From positions 124,001-188,000 of the forward strand of contig NZ_PEFL01000003.1 of NCBI RefSeq assembly GCF_002754475.1: DNA of 64,000 nt, given 5' to 3'. Positions 1-9,259 of the stretch are shown here, piece after piece. The position numbers were made by a program, and so were the translations under genes. The stretch is from Comamonas sp. 26 (lineage in GTDB: Bacteria > Pseudomonadota > Gammaproteobacteria > Burkholderiales > Burkholderiaceae_C). Each line of letters starts with the position of its first letter. Position 1 is the stretch's first letter. Below the pieces are notes generated by a model. It worked only from the letters and a program-made list of their open reading frames with translations. It was not told where the DNA came from and did not search any database.

Positions 1-1298
1 TCTATGGCTGGTATTCGCTCAACCTGCTGTGCTGGGCGCTGATGCTGTGCCATATTTTGATGACAGAGCCCTGGATTTTTCCTAGCTCGCAGGCCATTGC
101 TCGCTCCAACCTGCTGACGTTTATCGCTTTCACCTACACCTTCTGCCTTTTTACGCTGCGTTTTGGCGAGCTGCGGCTGCCACGGGTCGAGCGAGTGCTG
201 GCTGGTTTCTGCGGCCTTGCAGCCTTGGCGACTCTGCTGCTGCCCGATGATCAAATGACCATAACTAGCTTCATCTGGCTTGTGATGTTCATTATTTGCG
301 CTCTGGTCTGCCTGCTGTTTCCCTTGCGGGCCATGCAGACGCGTGCACCCATGCACATCATCTTCAGCGCCTGCTTTTTGCTCTATCTGGTCATAGGTCT
401 GCACGACATTTTGCTGCTGCACAAGGCCCTGGAACACAATCACCCGCTGACCCCCTACACCACCCTGCTGAACATGCTGGTAGTGGCCTGGGTGCTGGGG
501 CGGCAGATCATGCTCAATATGCGCCGCATCGAGCGCTTCAACCACGAGCTGAGCATTACCGTCACACAGGCCTGCGACGACCTGAGCCAGACGCTGGAGC
601 GCGAGCACAAGCTGGCGCTCAGCCATTCCCGCCTGCAAGAAAGGCTGCGCATCTCGCAAGACCTGCACGACAGTCTGGGCGGCTCTCTGGTGCGCTCTAT
701 TGCGCTGGTGGAGCAAACCAGCACGCCCCTGCCCAACAAGCAGGTGCTGTCCATGCTCAAGCTCATGCGTGACGACCTGCGCCAACTGATTGACGCAGGC
801 ACCAGCGCCACCGTTCAAGTGCCCGAAACCCCGACGCAATGGCTTGCACCGCTGCGCCACCGCTTTGCGCGGCTGTTTGAGGAGCTGGACATTCAGGTGA
901 AGTGGGAGCTACCCATGCACTGGAGCCGTACGCCCAGCCCCATTCAATGCCTGACACTGACCCGCGTGCTGGAAGAAGCCCTGACCAATGTCATCAAACA
1001 CAGCCATGCCAGCAAAGTCCAGATACGCCTGGATATTCCTGCCTCACAAGTGCTGCAGTTACAGATCATGGACAACGGCGTGGGCTTTGATGTGCACAGC
1101 ACACAGATCAACAGCATGGGAGTGGGCATGCGCAGCATGCTGGCGCGGCTGGAGCGTTTGCAAGGCACGCTGGATGTGCAATCCAGCCCCGGTGGTACAG
1201 CGCTAAGGGCTCACCTGCCGCTGCACGGCAAGGTATCGACGTCTATCCCTGCGCCACAGACACCCTCGTCACCCGAGTCCGTCTGGTCACTGCGCTAA
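1..1298 (+). CDS. Sensor histidine kinase, NarL-partner type (5' truncated)
   Basis: The reading frame is open at the left edge (complete codons from base 3), so the N-terminus is missing. What remains starts with about six hydrophobic segments, resembling the seven-helix region of 7TMR-DISM receptors. It is followed by a HisKA_3 dimerisation box (RISQDLHDSLGG; phospho-acceptor His codon at 666-668), and a HATPase_c domain with an N box (EEALTNVIKHS), a DNGVGFD box and a GVGMRSM box. Such kinases phosphorylate LuxR/NarL-type response regulators. The partner is probably upstream, outside the window. The signal is unknown. The kinase assignment is secure; the 7TM label is inferred from hydrophobicity only. 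Confidence 0.9.
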   Translation, partial: YGWYSLNLLCWALMLCHILMTEPWIFPSSQAIARSNLLTFIAFTYTFCLFTLRFGELRLPRVERVLAGFCGLAALATLLLPDDQMTITSFIWLVMFIICALVCLLFPLRAMQTRAPMHIIFSACFLLYLVIGLHDILLLHKALEHNHPLTPYTTLLNMLVVAWVLGRQIMLNMRRIERFNHELSITVTQACDDLSQTLEREHKLALSHSRLQERLRISQDLHDSLGGSLVRSIALVEQTSTPLPNKQVLSMLKLMRDDLRQLIDAGTSATVQVPETPTQWLAPLRHRFARLFEELDIQVKWELPMHWSRTPSPIQCLTLTRVLEEALTNVIKHSHASKVQIRLDIPASQVLQLQIMDNGVGFDVHSTQINSMGVGMRSMLARLERLQGTLDVQSSPGGTALRAHLPLHGKVSTSIPAPQTPSSPESVWSLR

Positions 1299-1307
1299 GC
1301 TGGCCGA

Positions 1308-2504
1308 ATGCCCATATTGATCGACGGAACCCCGCATGAAGACGGCATCTTCCCTCTGCAGCTCACGCAAGGTGCCCCCCACAAACTCAAGACCAGCCCC
1401 GGCCAGGGCAGCCTGAGCTTTGGCCCCAAAGAGCAACTGCCCAAAGCAGATTTGTGGCTGGCCGCCGATGCCTCCGTACTATGGCCTTGCTTTGACCCTT
1501 TTGCCACGCCCGCAGGATCGCCATGGCCGCGCAATTTTTACTATGCAGGCAATGACAGCGGCTTTTTTGCCTGGGCGCAGCGCCGCCCCATCGAAGGCTT
1601 TACCTGGTACCCGCAGCTGCAGCAAGATATGCATATCGATGCCAGCCAGTCGAAAATCCGTGAGCTGAGCATCCACCTTCAACAGGGTAATCGCGGCCAC
1701 ATCCATCTGAAACTGCCAGAGCAAGGCTTGCGACTGCATCTGCATGACCAACTGAGTCAGATCACGGTGACAGGCGGCCTGCCTGACAGCTTGAGTCTGA
1801 ACCCCGCCACCAGCAAAAAACCCGCCGATGCACCGTTGCAGTTGCCGGATATGGGCGCTTTGAAGAAAGTCAGCGCACTGGAACTGAGCAACGGCGCTGG
1901 AAAGCAGGCTATTTCGCTGCAAAGCCTGCTGCAATTTTCAGAGCTTAAATCGCTTGCTCTGTGGGGTAATCACAGTGATTTAGCCCTACTTTCAAGCTGT
2001 ACACAGCTCAAGGCGCTATCCCTGCGCTTGATGCCCCATCTGCAGGGGCTGCCCGCATTGCAGACATGGCCTGAGCTGGACTTCTTTGTCGCCTACAACG
2101 TGGAAGAAGCCACCGGCAAATGCCTGCGCCAGCAACTCAAGGACCGCGCCAAAGAACGCCCCTCGGCAGAGCATGCATCCATCAGCCAGTTGCGCAAGCC
2201 TGAATGGTGGGCCAAAGAATATGGGCGACCATTTACCAGCTGGCCCGCAGCCCGCGCCAAGATGGGACATGCGGCCTACGATCTGGCAGAGCAGCAACTG
2301 AGCGTAGCCCAGAGCCTTAGCGATGTGCAAACGACGCTGGTCGGCTTCACCAGCCGCTTCAACACCGTCAAAGGCATAGAAACCACTGAGCGTGAAGACC
2401 TGGGACAGGCCGTGAACCAGCTAGCGCAGCTGCCAGCGGCCCAATCACTGGGCCTGACGGAAGAGCAGGCCCAGCAATGGTTTGACGAAAACCGGGATTA
2501 CTGA
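1308..2504 (+). CDS. Leucine-rich-repeat-like hypothetical protein
   Basis: A 398-residue soluble protein with no signal peptide. The first 120 residues are rich in Trp, Phe and Pro. Residues about 180-270 contain irregular leucine-rich repeats ([16 protein letters not shown] type). The C-terminal 100 residues are predicted helical and end in WFDENRDY. It begins 9 bases after the kinase stop, so the two may be co-transcribed, although no clear Shine-Dalgarno precedes the ATG. Its 3' end overlaps convergent mnmA by 7 bases. I do not recognise a defined family; relatives may be annotated as gliding-motility or hypothetical proteins. Function unknown. Confidence 0.75.
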   Translation: MPILIDGTPHEDGIFPLQLTQGAPHKLKTSPGQGSLSFGPKEQLPKADLWLAADASVLWPCFDPFATPAGSPWPRNFYYAGNDSGFFAWAQRRPIEGFTWYPQLQQDMHIDASQSKIRELSIHLQQGNRGHIHLKLPEQGLRLHLHDQLSQITVTGGLPDSLSLNPATSKKPADAPLQLPDMGALKKVSALELSNGAGKQAISLQSLLQFSELKSLALWGNHSDLALLSSCTQLKALSLRLMPHLQGLPALQTWPELDFFVAYNVEEATGKCLRQQLKDRAKERPSAEHASISQLRKPEWWAKEYGRPFTSWPAARAKMGHAAYDLAEQQLSVAQSLSDVQTTLVGFTSRFNTVKGIETTEREDLGQAVNQLAQLPAAQSLGLTEEQAQQWFDENRDY

Positions 2505-3628
2505 GCCGCGTCAGGGTCCACCTGCGCAATGATGCCGCCGCCTAGGCAGACATCGCCGTCATACAGCACGGCAGACTGGCCAGGCGTGACGGCCCATTGC
2601 GCCTCTGGGAAGTCCAGACGAAAGCCATCAGCCGTCGCCTTGGAAATCAAAGCGGGCGAATCCGGTTGACGGTAGCGGGTCTTGGAGCCGTACTCCTTGC
2701 CCTCAGCCGGTGCATGGCCTGCCACCCAGCTGACCTGATCGGCCACCAGTGCATGTGACAGCAGCAGCGGATGGTCATGCCCCTGCACCACGCGCAGGAT
2801 GTTCTTGTCCAGCTCCTTGGCGGCCACGAACCACGGTGCATGCTCGCCCGCACCACGGGCAGCGCCCTTTTCCTTCACGCCGCCAATGCCCAGACCCGAG
2901 CGCTGACCCAGCGTGTAGAACGACAGGCCTACATGCTTGCCCAGCTTGCGGTTGCGGTCGTCAAGAATCAGGCCCGGCTCTTTGCTGATGTAGCGATTCA
3001 GAAAGTCGCGGAACGGGCGCTCACCGATAAAGCAAATGCCGGTGGAGTCCTTCTTCTTGGCATTGGGCAGACCAATCTCTTCCGCAATGCGGCGCACCTC
3101 GGTCTTTTCCAACTCGCCCACAGGGAACATGGCTTTTGACAGCTGCGTCTGATTCAGGCGGTGCAAAAAGTAGCTCTGGTCCTTGCTGTTATCCAGACCC
3201 TTGAGCAGCTCAAACAGCTGCGTATCGGGGTTCTGGCGCACGCGAGCGTAGTGGCCGGTGGCGATCTTCTCGGCACCCAGTCTCAGGGCGTGGTCCAGAA
3301 AGGCCTTGAACTTGATTTCGGCATTGCACAGCACGTCCGGGTTGGGCGTGCGGCCTGCCTGGTATTCGCGCAAAAACTCGGCGAACACACGGTCCTTGTA
3401 GTCAGCCGCGAAATTGACATGTTCAATCTCGATGCCGATCACATCCGCCACCGCCGCAGCATCCACAAAGTCGATATTGGACGAACAGAACTCGCTGTCG
3501 TCGTCATCTTCCCAGTTCTTCATGAAGATGCCGACCACCTCATGGCCCTGCTTTTTCAAAAGATAGGCGGTCACGGCGGAATCCACACCGCCCGACAAAC
3601 CCACCACGACACGCTGCTTGTTGCTCAT
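2498..3628 (-). CDS. mnmA: tRNA-specific 2-thiouridylase MnmA
   Basis: A 376-residue cytoplasmic enzyme that thiolates U34 of tRNA-Lys, -Glu and -Gln, using ATP and sulfur relayed from IscS. The N-terminal PP-loop SGGVDS lies at residues 12-17. The two catalytic cysteines are present: C101 in PNPDVLCN and C199 in [10 protein letters not shown]. The length matches the family (about 360-380). The ATG at 3628 directly starts [14 protein letters not shown]. The gene is divergent from the LysR gene at 3682 and convergent with the leucine-rich-repeat gene, overlapping it by 7 bases. Confidence 0.97.
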   Translation of the reverse strand: MSNKQRVVVGLSGGVDSAVTAYLLKKQGHEVVGIFMKNWEDDDDSEFCSSNIDFVDAAAVADVIGIEIEHVNFAADYKDRVFAEFLREYQAGRTPNPDVLCNAEIKFKAFLDHALRLGAEKIATGHYARVRQNPDTQLFELLKGLDNSKDQSYFLHRLNQTQLSKAMFPVGELEKTEVRRIAEEIGLPNAKKKDSTGICFIGERPFRDFLNRYISKEPGLILDDRNRKLGKHVGLSFYTLGQRSGLGIGGVKEKGAARGAGEHAPWFVAAKELDKNILRVVQGHDHPLLLSHALVADQVSWVAGHAPAEGKEYGSKTRYRQPDSPALISKATADGFRLDFPEAQWAVTPGQSAVLYDGDVCLGGGIIAQVDPDAAQ

Positions 3629-3681
3629 AGGTATGCGATTATCCCAGCGCCCGTCAACTGCTGCGGGTGTGAGGATTTGCC

Positions 3682-4620
3682 ATGGAACTGCGCCAGCTGC
3701 GCTACTTTGTACGAATTGTTGAACTGGGCTCCATGAGCCGCGCCGCGCTGGATCTGGACATGGTGCAATCCGCGCTCAGCCAGCAGATCAGCCGCCTGGA
3801 GTCCGAACTCTCCACCCGCTTGCTGCAGCGCACACCGCGCGGCGTCATCCCCACCGAAGCGGGCCAGGCCTTTTTTCATGAAGCCCAGCTCACCCTGCGC
3901 CACGCCACGCAGGCCATTCACGCCGCCCAGCAAGCGCGGCTGTCGGGTGCCGTCAGCATGGGTCTGTCTCCCACCATCGCCAATGTGCTGGGCCTGCCGC
4001 TGATGCGCGCCATGCGCGAGCGCTACCCCGATGTGCGCCTGCACATGGTGTCTGCACTTTCGGGGCATTTAACGAGTCTTCTCAACGCCAGACAACTGGA
4101 TCTAGCTATTCTTTTTGATACGCAGTCAGCCCGCCGCTGGAGCGTGCTACCGCTGCTGGAAGAGCGGCTCTTCCTCATCCAGTCGCGCCAGCAGCCCGTG
4201 GCGCCGCAGATCACACACGAAGCGCCCATCAGCCTGCAGCAGCTGCAGCAAGTGCCCCTCATACTGCCCTCGGGCAGCCATGGCCTGCGCAGCTCCATCA
4301 TGGCCTCGTTCAGCAGCGCGGGCTTTCAGTCGCAGATGGCCATGGAAATCGACTCACTGACCCTGCTGATGGAAGCCGTGGACGCCGGCATGGGTGCCAC
4401 CGTCCAGCCCTGGTCAGCCGTGGGCATGTACCGCGATGCCGCCGAACGCTTTCAGTGGTCGCAAATTGCCGATGAATCCGTGCGCCGCAAGGCTGCGCTG
4501 TGCAGCCTGTCAGACGATGAACTCTCCCCTGCCGCTCTGGCCGCACGCGTGGTGCTGATGGACTGCGCGCGCCAACTGGTGAGGTCAGGGGGCTGGGTGG
4601 GGGCTACGCTCACCGATTGA
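3682..4620 (+). CDS. LysR-family regulator, candidate TcuR-like
   Basis: A 312-residue LysR-type regulator. Residues 1-60 form the winged helix-turn-helix ([20 protein letters not shown], then [14 protein letters not shown]). Residues about 90-300 are the inducer-binding domain. GAGG lies 7 bases before the ATG. It stands upstream of, and on the same strand as, the GntP-tcuA-tcuB-Bug cluster, so control of that cluster in response to its substrate is likely. In Salmonella, TcuR is the LysR regulator of tricarballylate genes. Orthology to TcuR is inference from context. Confidence 0.88.
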   Translation: MELRQLRYFVRIVELGSMSRAALDLDMVQSALSQQISRLESELSTRLLQRTPRGVIPTEAGQAFFHEAQLTLRHATQAIHAAQQARLSGAVSMGLSPTIANVLGLPLMRAMRERYPDVRLHMVSALSGHLTSLLNARQLDLAILFDTQSARRWSVLPLLEERLFLIQSRQQPVAPQITHEAPISLQQLQQVPLILPSGSHGLRSSIMASFSSAGFQSQMAMEIDSLTLLMEAVDAGMGATVQPWSAVGMYRDAAERFQWSQIADESVRRKAALCSLSDDELSPAALAARVVLMDCARQLVRSGGWVGATLTD

Positions 4621-4934
4621 GATATGGCTCTGGCTCTGCCTCGGCCGCTGCAATGCAGCAAGAGCCAGAAATGCAAGTTCTGAATTGCAGCGTGCTTCTT
4701 ACGTAATTTCCACAGCAACTTTGTTGTGCCGAAACGCTCTCACCTCATGGCAAACCTAGATCTTCATTACAACATTGCTGTTGCGGTCCCCTCGCTGCAT
4801 CTCGTCATCCATCTCGCATCACACCAGCGGCAACAGACTACAGCCGGCGTGAGCGTGCTTTTTTAATATGAGCCTTGCCCAGGGCTGGATGCGACGTGCG
4901 CTTCAGGACAGCCAGCCAAAACCAAGGTTCATTT
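4621..4934 (+). promoter_or_regulatory. 314-base gap before the GntP gene, with two candidate operator dyads
   Basis: No convincing gene is present. Two short dyads stand out: CAAC-TTT-GTTG at 4716-4726 and CAACA-TTGC-TGTTG at 4770-4783. Both are of the size LysR proteins often bind, and they share the half-site CAAC/GTTG. This is the likely control region of the downstream transporter and tcu genes. The operator reading is inference; no clear -35/-10 pair was assigned. Confidence 0.35.
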
Positions 4935-6317
4935 ATGACATCTCTAGATATTCAGTTGCTGCTGACCGCGCTGGTCAGCGTGCTGGTGCTGGTCGCATTG
5001 ATTGTGTCGCGCATCAAGATGCACCCGCTGCTGGCCCTGCTCGTCGTCTCCATTGGCGTGGGCTTTGCCACTGGCATGGAGCCGGGCAGCATCGTCAAAC
5101 AGCTGAGCAACGGCGCAGGCAAGACATTGGGCGCCGTGGGCGTGGTCATCGCACTGGGCGCCATGCTGGGAAAAATTCTGGCCGATGCAGGCATCACCGA
5201 AAAAATCGCCGAAGCCATACTCAAACATGCTTCGGATCGCATGATCCCCTGGGCCATGACCCTGGTAGCCTTTATCGTCGGCATTCCCATGTTCTTCGAG
5301 GTCGGCCTAGTCGTCATGCTGCCGCTGATCTTCAGCGTGGCGCGCAAGCTCGAGAGCCAGGCCCGCTTCAAAGGCTCGGCCTATGTGTACGTGGGTGTTC
5401 CTGTGATCTCGGCCCTGGCTGCCATGCATGGCATGGTGCCGCCCCATCCCGGCCCTTTGACCGCCATTGCCACCCTCAAGACCACGGTCGGACCAACCAT
5501 GCTGTATGGCTTTCTGGCGGCCATTCCCGCCATGGTTCTGGGCGGTCCCCTGTACGGTGCCTTCATTGCACCGCGCATGAACACCAAGCCTGACCAGACT
5601 CTGCTGGATCAGTTCACCATCACGGGAAATGCCGATGGCAAGCAGCCCGGCATTGCGCTCGGCGTTCTGGCCGCACTGCTGCCAGCCATTCTGATGCTGG
5701 TTCATGCCGTCGCGGAAATGTTGCTGCCCAAGGACTCCTCGGCCATGCATGTGGCCAGCTTTCTGGGCAATCCGCTGATCGCCATGCTGCTGGGCGTGCT
5801 GTTCGCCATCGTGGCACTGGTGCTGGCGCGCGGCGGTGATATGGAAAAGCTGCGTGAGGCACTGGGCCAGAGCCTCAAGCCCATTGCCTCCATCATCATG
5901 ATCATTGCCGGTGGCGGTGCCTTCCAGCAGATGCTGACCAGTGCCAAAGTCGGCGATGCCATCGTGCACCTGACACAGCAGTTTGCCTTCCCACCGCTGA
6001 TTCTGGGCTGGTTGATCGCCATGCTGCTGTCGGTCTCCACCGGCTCGGCGACCGTCGGCATCGTGGGCGCTGCCGGCTTGCTGGCACCGCTGGCCGGGGC
6101 CGATCCCAGCCTGAACCTGCCATTGCTGGCGTTGTCCATCGGCTGCGGCTCGCTGTTCTTCAACTACGCCAACCATGCCGGTTTCTGGATGGTCAAGGAA
6201 TCCTTTGGCATGACCATGAGCGAAGCCACCAAGACCATCTCGGTGGTGCAATCCATCGTGGCGGTGGTGGGTCTGATCATGGTGCTGATCTTCAATGCGC
6301 TGCTGAGCGTTCAGTAA
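4935..6317 (+). CDS. GntP-family gluconate/carboxylate:H+ symporter
   Basis: A 460-residue inner-membrane transporter with about 12 hydrophobic segments, starting MTSLDIQLLLTALVS (ATG at 4935, weak AAGG upstream; longer frames add a hydrophilic stretch not expected in the family). Family features include the conserved HGMVPPHPGP region near residue 170 and GIPMFFEVG near residue 118. GntP members import gluconate and related hydroxy or keto acids with protons. Next to tcuA and tcuB it probably supplies their substrate, taking the place of the MFS carrier TcuC of Salmonella. Substrate specificity cannot be read from sequence. Confidence 0.93.
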   Translation: MTSLDIQLLLTALVSVLVLVALIVSRIKMHPLLALLVVSIGVGFATGMEPGSIVKQLSNGAGKTLGAVGVVIALGAMLGKILADAGITEKIAEAILKHASDRMIPWAMTLVAFIVGIPMFFEVGLVVMLPLIFSVARKLESQARFKGSAYVYVGVPVISALAAMHGMVPPHPGPLTAIATLKTTVGPTMLYGFLAAIPAMVLGGPLYGAFIAPRMNTKPDQTLLDQFTITGNADGKQPGIALGVLAALLPAILMLVHAVAEMLLPKDSSAMHVASFLGNPLIAMLLGVLFAIVALVLARGGDMEKLREALGQSLKPIASIIMIIAGGGAFQQMLTSAKVGDAIVHLTQQFAFPPLILGWLIAMLLSVSTGSATVGIVGAAGLLAPLAGADPSLNLPLLALSIGCGSLFFNYANHAGFWMVKESFGMTMSEATKTISVVQSIVAVVGLIMVLIFNALLSVQ

Positions 6318-6323
6318 ACCATT

Positions 6324-6347
6324 CCTGTCGCCTGCAGCGGCGACAGG
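6324..6347 (+). terminator. GC-rich hairpin after the GntP gene
   Basis: Perfect 9-bp arms CCTGTCGCC / GGCGACAGG around a 6-base loop, beginning 7 bases after the transporter stop. It has no following T-run, so it may be a weak terminator, an mRNA 3'-end stabiliser or a pause site rather than a strong intrinsic terminator. Confidence 0.5.
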
Positions 6348-6431
6348 CCTTGGCAGCAAGGCCTCATCACAAATCGTGATACCCCCATCCCCTCAGACCT
6401 CTGCACGGGTGAGGCGGCGCTCTCTACAGTT

Positions 6432-6512
6432 CGGTTCAACACTTGCTGACGCTCTCTGAAAAGCTCTGCTTTCCGAGCGATCAGCAAGACAAGACTCACC
6501 CACGTTGAACCG
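6432..6512 (+). promoter_or_regulatory. Nested inverted-repeat leader before tcuA
   Basis: Four sets of arms are nested about one centre. CGGTTCAAC (6432-6440) pairs with GTTGAACCG (6504-6512). CTTGCTGA (6442-6449) pairs with TCAGCAAG (6481-6488). CGCTC (6450-6454) pairs with GAGCG (6475-6479). AAAGC (6460-6464) pairs with GCTTT (6468-6472). All are perfect. The structure ends 30 bases before the tcuA ATG and has no T-run. It could be a folded RNA leader controlling tcuA translation or stability, or a protein-binding DNA site. I do not recognise a known riboswitch. Confidence 0.6.
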
Positions 6513-6542
6513 CCACAGGCCCCCGCCTGATGGCAGCCCATC

Positions 6543-7982
6543 ATGAAAACTGAAGCCTTTGACACCGATGTGCTCATCATCGGTGGTGGCAACGCTGCCC
6601 TGTGCGCCGCTCTTATGGCTCGCGAAGCCGGCAGCCGCGTGCTGCTGCTGGAATCCGCGCCCCGCGAATGGCGTGGCGGCAACTCGGGTCACACCCGCAA
6701 TCTGCGCTGCATGCACGATGCGCCGCAAGACGTGCTGACCGAGGCCTACCCCGAAGAAGAGTACTGGCAGGACTTGCTCAAGGTCACGGGCGGCATTACC
6801 AACGAGCACCTGGCGCGCATGGTGATCCGTGCGTCTTCCACCTGCCGCAACTGGATGCGCAAGCACGGCGTGCACTTTCAGCCACCGCTGTCTGGCGCGC
6901 TGCATGTGGCGCGTACCAATGCTTTTTTCATGGGCGGCGGAAAGGCGCTGGTGAACGCCTATTTCCGCAGTGCTGAAAAGCTGAGCGTGGAGATTCGCTA
7001 CGAATCGCCGGTGGACCGCATCGAAATCGACAAAGGCCAATTCAAAGCCGCTTGGGTGAACGGTCAACGCATCACCGCCAAAAGCTGCGTACTGGCTGCG
7101 GGCGGCTTCGAGTCCAACCGCGAATGGCTGCGCGAGGCCTGGGGCCAGAACGAGCGCGGGGAATGGCCTTCGGACAACTTTCTGATCCGTGGCACGGCCT
7201 TCAACAAGGGCGTGTTGCTGCGCCACATGCTCGATGAGCAAGGCGCCGACCGCATTGGCGACCCGACGCAAGCGCACATGGTGGCGATTGACGCCCGCGC
7301 GCCGCTGTATGACGGCGGCATTTGCACACGCATTGACTGCGTATCGCTGGGCGTGGTGGTGAACCGCGATGCGGAACGCTTTTATGACGAGGGCGAAGAC
7401 TTCTGGCCCAAGCGCTATGCCATCTGGGGCCGTCTGGTGGCCCAGCAACCGGGGCAGATTGCCTATTCGATCATCGACAGCAAGGCCATTGGCCGTTTCA
7501 TGCCGCCGGTGTTTCCCGGCGTGAAGGCTGACTCGCTGCCAGAGCTGGCCCAGAAGCTGGGTCTGGATGTAGACACCTTCATGCAGACCATGGATGCCTA
7601 CAACGGCAGCTGCAAGGTCGGCCAGTTCGACCACACCGCACTGGACGATTGCCACACCGAAGGGGTGACCCCGGCCAAGACGCACTGGGCGCGACCGCTG
7701 GATACAGGGCCGTTCTACGGCTACGCGCTACGCCCCGGCGTCACCTTTACCTATCTGGGTTTGAAGGTGGATGACACCGCGGCGGTTCGCTTTAACGACC
7801 AGCCCAGTCAGAACCTGTTTGTGGCTGGCGAAATGATGGCTGGCAACGTGCTGGGCAAGGGCTACACCGCAGGCGTGGGCATGTCGATTGGCACGGCCTT
7901 TGGCCGCATTGCCGGGCGCAACGCTGCGCTGGCTGCCGCAGGTAAACCCGCCGTGCGTGGCGCTGTGAAAGACGAGGTCTGA
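6543..7982 (+). CDS. tcuA: FAD-dependent tricarballylate dehydrogenase TcuA
   Basis: A 479-residue flavoprotein of the fumarate reductase/succinate dehydrogenase flavoprotein family. The dinucleotide-binding site is DVLIIGGGNAALCAAL near residues 9-24. GGNSGHTRN follows near residue 45, and the C-terminal FAD-contact region is LFVAGEMMAGNVLGKGYTAG near residue 425. In Salmonella, TcuA oxidises tricarballylate to cis-aconitate. The immediate neighbour tcuB (3-base gap) supports the assignment. Related FAD proteins act on other acids, so the exact substrate is inferred. No good Shine-Dalgarno precedes the ATG, which follows the structured leader. Confidence 0.9.
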   Translation: MKTEAFDTDVLIIGGGNAALCAALMAREAGSRVLLLESAPREWRGGNSGHTRNLRCMHDAPQDVLTEAYPEEEYWQDLLKVTGGITNEHLARMVIRASSTCRNWMRKHGVHFQPPLSGALHVARTNAFFMGGGKALVNAYFRSAEKLSVEIRYESPVDRIEIDKGQFKAAWVNGQRITAKSCVLAAGGFESNREWLREAWGQNERGEWPSDNFLIRGTAFNKGVLLRHMLDEQGADRIGDPTQAHMVAIDARAPLYDGGICTRIDCVSLGVVVNRDAERFYDEGEDFWPKRYAIWGRLVAQQPGQIAYSIIDSKAIGRFMPPVFPGVKADSLPELAQKLGLDVDTFMQTMDAYNGSCKVGQFDHTALDDCHTEGVTPAKTHWARPLDTGPFYGYALRPGVTFTYLGLKVDDTAAVRFNDQPSQNLFVAGEMMAGNVLGKGYTAGVGMSIGTAFGRIAGRNAALAAAGKPAVRGAVKDEV

Positions 7983-7985
7983 ACC

Positions 7986-9194
7986 ATGAGCATCCCATCC
8001 CTGCAAGACCTCGCCAACGAAGCCCAAACGCTGGCCACCGGCAAGATCATCCCAATCATTCCCGCACCAACAGAGACCGCAGCCGAAGGCGAAGTGGCGC
8101 GCCAGATGCAGATCTGCAATGCCTGCCGCTACTGCGAAGGTTTTTGCGCCGTGTTCCCGGCCATGACGCGCCGCCTGGAATTTGGCAAGGCCGATGTGCA
8201 TTACCTGGCCAACCTCTGCCACAACTGCGGTGCCTGCCTGCACGCCTGCCAGTACGCGCCGCCGCATGAATTTGCCATCAACATTCCCAAGGCCATGGCC
8301 GAGGTACGCGGCCAGACCTATGCCGACTATGCCTGGCCGCCCGCCATGGGCAAGCTGTACCAAAAGAATGGTTTGACGCTGTCACTGGCGCTGGTGGCAG
8401 GCCTGTTCCTGTTCCTGGCGCTGGCTGTGGCCGCACAAGGTGGGCTGGGCCAGTTGTGGAACCACAATCTGGGCAATAACTTCTACAACCTGTTCCCGCA
8501 CAACCTGCTGGTCAGCATCTTTGCGCCGGTATTTCTGTTCGTGGTGTTCGCGCTCTTCATGGGCGTGCGCCGCTTCTGGAGGGATGTGAAGCCCGCCACC
8601 AGCAATGTGGATGTGAGCGGCCCGGCCGCTGCCGAGGCCACACACGATGTGCTGCGCCTGAAGTATCTGGATGGTGGCCACGGTGACGGCTGCCACAACG
8701 AGGATGACGAGTACACGCTCAAGCGCCGTCGCTTCCATCACCTGACGTTCTACGGCTTCATGCTGTGCTTTACCGCCACCGGTTTGGCGACGGTGTACCA
8801 CTACGTTTTCAACCTGCCCGCGCCGTATGAGTTGCCCAGTCTGCCCAAGATTCTGGGCGCTCTGGGGGGTGTGAGCCTGATGATTGGCACCGCCGGTCTG
8901 TGGCATATCAACCGCACCCGCCACCCGCTGCATGGCGATGCCAAGCAAAAGCCCATGGACCTTGGCTTTATCGCCCTGCTGTTTGTGGTGGCCGCCAGCG
9001 GCCTCGCGCTATGGCTGGGCCGTGGCACACCTGCCCTGGCTTTGCTGCTGTGCCTGCACCTGGGCGCGGTGATTGCGCTGTTTGCCACCTTGCCCTACGG
9101 CAAGTTCGCCCACGGCGTTTTCCGCACCGCATCACTTCTGCGCCACAACGCTGAAAAGCGCCAGCCCAGCCCCATCGGTCTGGGCGCTGACTGA
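7986..9194 (+). CDS. tcuB: TcuB, Fe-S membrane protein reoxidising TcuA
   Basis: A 402-residue protein that passes electrons from reduced TcuA to the quinone pool. Residues about 35-100 hold two cysteine clusters, [11 protein letters not shown] and [11 protein letters not shown], typical of 4Fe-4S binding. The rest contains about six membrane helices, including [11 protein letters not shown]. The start lies 3 bases after tcuA with GAGG upstream, so the pair is translationally linked. The family also contains citrate-utilisation protein CitB of other bacteria. Assignment is strong from both motifs and context. Confidence 0.92.
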   Translation: MSIPSLQDLANEAQTLATGKIIPIIPAPTETAAEGEVARQMQICNACRYCEGFCAVFPAMTRRLEFGKADVHYLANLCHNCGACLHACQYAPPHEFAINIPKAMAEVRGQTYADYAWPPAMGKLYQKNGLTLSLALVAGLFLFLALAVAAQGGLGQLWNHNLGNNFYNLFPHNLLVSIFAPVFLFVVFALFMGVRRFWRDVKPATSNVDVSGPAAAEATHDVLRLKYLDGGHGDGCHNEDDEYTLKRRRFHHLTFYGFMLCFTATGLATVYHYVFNLPAPYELPSLPKILGALGGVSLMIGTAGLWHINRTRHPLHGDAKQKPMDLGFIALLFVVAASGLALWLGRGTPALALLLCLHLGAVIALFATLPYGKFAHGVFRTASLLRHNAEKRQPSPIGLGAD

Positions 9195-9208
9195 GAAAAA
9201 ACCAACGA

Positions 9209-9230
9209 CCCCGGGCACATCGATCCGGGG
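9209..9230 (+). other. Intercistronic hairpin between tcuB and the Bug gene
   Basis: CCCCGG (9209-9214) and CCGGGG (9225-9230) form a 6-bp GC stem with a 10-base loop between the tcuB stop and the receptor start. No T-run follows. It may set differential expression of the abundant periplasmic receptor by protecting or trimming mRNA. This role is inference. Confidence 0.4.
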
Positions 9231-9259
9231 CACCCCTCATCCCTACAAGGAGACATCCC

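Noticed and set aside
4868..5593. 241-codon plus-strand frame overlapping the GntP-family gene start
   Set aside because: Arg/His/Gly-rich frame-shadow with no hydrophobic segments; the frame starting at 4935 encodes the transporter.
5307..6359. 350-codon open frame on the minus strand opposite the GntP-family gene
   Set aside because: It is the antisense shadow of a high-GC gene: His/Gln/Gly-rich, no domain, and fully inside a clear transporter gene.
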